Source of the DNA: CAYWNK01 sp047639615
GTDB lineage: Bacteria > Planctomycetota > UBA1135 > GCA-002686595
Direction: 5' to 3'
NCBI GenBank assembly: GCA_047639615.1
Contig: JBLIOL010000305.1
Coordinates: 1 to 6,375 of the forward strand
Length of the DNA: 6,375 nt
Shown here: one piece after another, positions 4,016-6,375 of the stretch
Layout of the letters: each line of letters begins with the position of its first letter
How positions within the stretch are numbered: the first letter of the stretch is position 1
Position numbers and translations under genes: made by a program
The notes under the pieces: model-generated
Told to the model about the DNA's origin: nothing
Databases searched by the model: none
The model's input: only the letters and a program-made list of their open reading frames with translations

Positions 4016-6375
4016 ATAAGCCCTAGGGCGTAGGAGCTCTGCCGAGCGCCTGGGGTAGACCGGTCCTTCCAGGGTGAATGCGGCGCGAACGTAGGTGGCA
4101 GCAGCCCGGCGTAGGCTGCTGGCGAGCTGGGGGTCGCGCACCTGGTCCACCTCACGTTGGATGCGCGCCAGGGCATTTTTTTGGTGGATGCGCCGCTGGC
4201 TGCTCAGCCCTTGGGCCTGGGCCACAAGGCCGGCGGTGCCTTCGATCACGATGCGGTCCTGCAGCTCGGCGCCGTAGAGCTCGAGCTGCTTGAGGGCTAG
4301 ATCGGCGCGGGCTTGGGCTTGCTCGATCTGGCCAGCTTGCAGGGCGGCCCGGGCGGTGAGGGCTTCGGCTAGGGCTTGGAGTCGGGTCAGACCCTGTTGA
4401 CCCAGGTCGTAGCGCACGCGCTCCAGCATCAAGCCGCCCTCGGGATCACCGCGCTCTGCGAGCAGGATGCCGAGGAAGAGTTCGGCGGTGGTGCGGCCGC
4501 GGGCATCATCCATTTCGCGCGCCTGCCAGCTGGCTTCGCGCAGTTCCAATTCCGCGTCGTGCTCGTGGCCATGCTCCAGTAGAAGTCGGCCGCGGCGTGA
4601 GCCGATCTCGATCTCTAGGGCGCGCTCGCCGGCGCGCGTGGCTAGGCGTTGGGCTTCGTTCAAACTCTTCCAAGCATGCTCACTGCGGCCGAGGATGCGG
4701 TCTGCACGGGAGCGCAGCAGCAAGGCTCGGACGCGCAAGCCCTGGGCGGTAGGGCGCGTGTCCTCGCCGAGATCGCGCTGCGCCTTCTTGGCGGCGTCGA
4801 GTGCTAGCTCAAAATGGTCGTCGAGCAGGTCAACTAGGCCCATGGCCAAGCGGGCGCGGGCTAGCAGGGTGGGGGGTGGCTTCGGATCTGCGCTCAGGAT
4901 GCTGTAGAAGTCCTCGCAGGCTTCTTGGTGCGCGCCGCACTCCAGGTTGACTTCGCCGCGGGCCAGACGGGTGGCGTGTACGAGGTCTGGGTTGTCCGCG
5001 CGTTCGGCGATAATGCGCGCGTTGCGCAGCAGGCCGCGGGCTAGGCCGAAGGAACCGCGCTCGGCGGCGAAGCGTCCGTGTTGCAAGTAGACGCGTGCGA
5101 CCAGGTCAGGGGCTTGCTTGTCGTTTAGGTCGAGCTCGGTCAGGCGCTCGAGTAGTTGCCGTTGTTGGGTGCGCCTGCCGAGGTTTTTGGCGGCATCGGC
5201 GCCGCGCGTGAGCAACTCGGCTTCCAGCTCGGTATCGGGGCCTACCTCGCCCAGAGCTTCTAGGCCCCAGAGGGTTAGAGTCAATACATGCCGTGGGGGT
5301 TGGTCGGTGGCGAGGCTTGGGAGGTGCGGCTCTAGGTGTTCGAGCAGGGCGGCGTAGGCGCCGGCATTGCGCAGGTGGAAGGCGCGTTCGAGGGGCTCCT
5401 GTTGACCGAGGCCCTGGCTCTCGAGGGCTGTCGCCATCCGTTGGTGTAGGCGCGCGCGGCGTTCCTTGCGGGTGCAGCGCCAGACGGCGGCGCGCAGAGA
5501 GCCGCGGGCGAAGTGGTAGCGCGGACCGTTGCGTTCAAGCCAACCAGCGCGGGTAAAATCCTCGAGCCAGCGCCCGACCTCTTGGGCGGTGGTATGACCG
5601 AAGGCCTTGGCCAGGAAGCTGGGCTCGAGCCTCTGGCCGGCGACGGCGAAACGCTGCAGCCAGAGGCGTTGTTGGAGGGGAAGTGCGGCGAAGCGCGCCT
5701 CGAGCAGGTGCGCGGCGGAGTCGGAGCGGGGCCAATTCTCGGGCGCTGTGAGCAGGGTCCAGCCTGCGGGCCCGGCGGCGATGGCGCCGCAGGTCTCGAG
5801 GGCGGCGGTGAGTTCGGTCAGCTCGCTGGGCAGCCCGCCGGAGCGTTCGAGCAGTGCGCGGGCGACGCTGCGTACGGGCGCGTCGGCTGCAAAGGTGCTC
5901 TCGACCAGCCGAGTGATGGCGCTGATGTCGTAGGGCCGCAGGTCGATGGTGTGCGAGCGGCCGATGCGTATCAGGCGTTCCTCGAGCCGGCGTAGGGCGC
6001 GTTCGTTTTGTGCGCGGCGAGCGGTTTGCCGGCCGAGGATCAACAGCATGCGACTGTTGGCCAAGCCACGCGCCACTTGCTCGAGCAGGTCGAGGCTTCC
6101 GCCGCCAGCCAGGTCGGCATCGTCCAAGAAGACGATCAAGCGCCGTTCGCGCCCCAGAGCGCTGAGCCAGCGTGTGAGGTGCTCGGGCACGATGCGCTGG
6201 GTGCCATCGGAATCGAGGGCTAGGATCAGGGCCCTGGCGGAGGCCTGTGGAATGAGACGCGCGAGGCGCTCCTTGGCCGTGTTGCCGAGGGGGCGGCCGC
6301 CGGGGGCTTGCAGCCAGGCGCGCAGGAGATCGAGGATGGGTTGCAGCGGGCGCGCGTCGGCGAAGCGACTGGCGC
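4013..6375 (-). CDS. Large ATPase/TPR signalling protein, C-terminal ~786 residues (5' end outside window)
   Basis: The reading frame stays open to the right edge, adding 61 coherent codons beyond the GTG at 6190, so the start is off the window. Numbering from the first complete in-window codon, a Walker B-like segment LIVFLDDADL (79-88) is followed by a sensor-like strand MLLILGRQ (109-116). This is the order seen in the AAA/STAND-type ATPase of PknK-like kinases and similar regulators. The Walker A loop must lie upstream. A probable winged-helix region (about 220-320) follows, then roughly 400 residues of Ala/Leu-rich helical repeats resembling tetratricopeptide repeats. There is no LuxR-type DNA-binding domain at the C-terminus, which ends ELLRPRAY. 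The inferred role is a protein-interaction scaffold or ATP-dependent signalling protein, perhaps with an N-terminal Ser/Thr kinase. It is co-directional with the redox operon, with its stop 66 nt before the apbE GTG. Partial transcription into that operon is possible, but functional linkage is not shown. Confidence 0.72.
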   Translation of the reverse strand, partial: ASRFADARPLQPILDLLRAWLQAPGGRPLGNTAKERLARLIPQASARALILALDSDGTQRIVPEHLTRWLSALGRERRLIVFLDDADLAGGGSLDLLEQVARGLANSRMLLILGRQTARRAQNERALRRLEERLIRIGRSHTIDLRPYDISAITRLVESTFAADAPVRSVARALLERSGGLPSELTELTAALETCGAIAAGPAGWTLLTAPENWPRSDSAAHLLEARFAALPLQQRLWLQRFAVAGQRLEPSFLAKAFGHTTAQEVGRWLEDFTRAGWLERNGPRYHFARGSLRAAVWRCTRKERRARLHQRMATALESQGLGQQEPLERAFHLRNAGAYAALLEHLEPHLPSLATDQPPRHVLTLTLWGLEALGEVGPDTELEAELLTRGADAAKNLGRRTQQRQLLERLTELDLNDKQAPDLVARVYLQHGRFAAERGSFGLARGLLRNARIIAERADNPDLVHATRLARGEVNLECGAHQEACEDFYSILSADPKPPPTLLARARLAMGLVDLLDDHFELALDAAKKAQRDLGEDTRPTAQGLRVRALLLRSRADRILGRSEHAWKSLNEAQRLATRAGERALEIEIGSRRGRLLLEHGHEHDAELELREASWQAREMDDARGRTTAELFLGILLAERGDPEGGLMLERVRYDLGQQGLTRLQALAEALTARAALQAGQIEQAQARADLALKQLELYGAELQDRIVIEGTAGLVAQAQGLSSQRRIHQKNALARIQREVDQVRDPQLASSLRRAAATYVRAAFTLEGPVYPRRSAELLRPRAY

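Noticed and set aside
3438..4019. 193-codon plus-strand open frame opposite apbE and the control region
   Set aside because: It is Arg/Ala-rich, opposes clear ApbE motifs and crosses the operator region; no domain features are visible.
4020..4029. Perfect palindrome GCCCTAGGGC as an intrinsic terminator
   Set aside because: It has no loop bases and no T-run after it, only TTATT on the minus strand; it is within coding sequence and may be chance.
5513..5995. 160-codon plus-strand open frame opposite the ATPase/TPR gene
   Set aside because: It is a Gly/Ala-rich shadow of the Walker B and helical regions on the other strand.
6188..6190. GTG as the start of the ATPase/TPR gene
   Set aside because: The frame continues without a stop to the window edge, the added residues fit the ATPase domain ahead of Walker B, and a start here would leave the domain without its P-loop.
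4013..6375. MalT/LuxR-type transcription activator
   Set aside because: The ATPase-plus-repeat layout is similar, but the C-terminus lacks a LuxR-type helix-turn-helix.

Overview
The window looks like chromosomal DNA from a high-GC (roughly 65% by eye), Gram-negative, two-membrane bacterium. The evidence is an outer-membrane beta-barrel porin, a Kdo/WaaP-type sugar-kinase fragment, and exported proteins with signal peptides. The phylum cannot be fixed from this sequence. A large AAA-type ATPase/TPR protein of the PknK-like sort and the mixed gene content would fit a planctomycete, myxobacterium or similar deep lineage, but that is inference. There are no RNA genes, insertion sequences, CRISPR arrays or long non-coding stretches, and coding density is almost 100%.

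Layout. (1) 1-531, plus strand: C-terminal part of a Kdo/WaaP-family kinase whose N-lobe lies outside the window. (2) 535-3946, minus strand: a tightly packed four-gene operon. In transcription order it reads an ApbE-type flavin transferase predicted to be a lipoprotein, an outer-membrane porin, an exported FMN-binding-domain protein carrying a likely covalent-flavin motif, and a small four-helix membrane cytochrome b-like protein. Two of the three junctions are 4-nt ATGA overlaps and the third is a 9-nt gap. (3) About 3947-4012: a short control region with two 15-bp operators, each resembling a Fur box and exactly 40 bp apart. (4) 4013-6375, minus strand: the C-terminal ~786 residues of a large ATPase/TPR signalling protein that runs off the right edge.

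How the genes may work together. ApbE would attach FMN to the exported FMN-binding protein. The membrane cytochrome would pass electrons from the quinone pool or cytoplasmic side across the inner membrane to that flavoprotein. The porin would admit or release the substrate at the outer membrane. The paired Fur-like sites suggest the locus is iron-controlled, so the leading hypothesis is an extracytosolic ferric reductase or iron-acquisition system. The flavin-transfer chemistry is well supported by motifs. The substrate, the role of the porin and the Fur control are inferences. The flanking kinase and ATPase/TPR protein show no clear functional link to the operon, although the ATPase/TPR gene is co-directional and its stop codon lies inside the distal operator.
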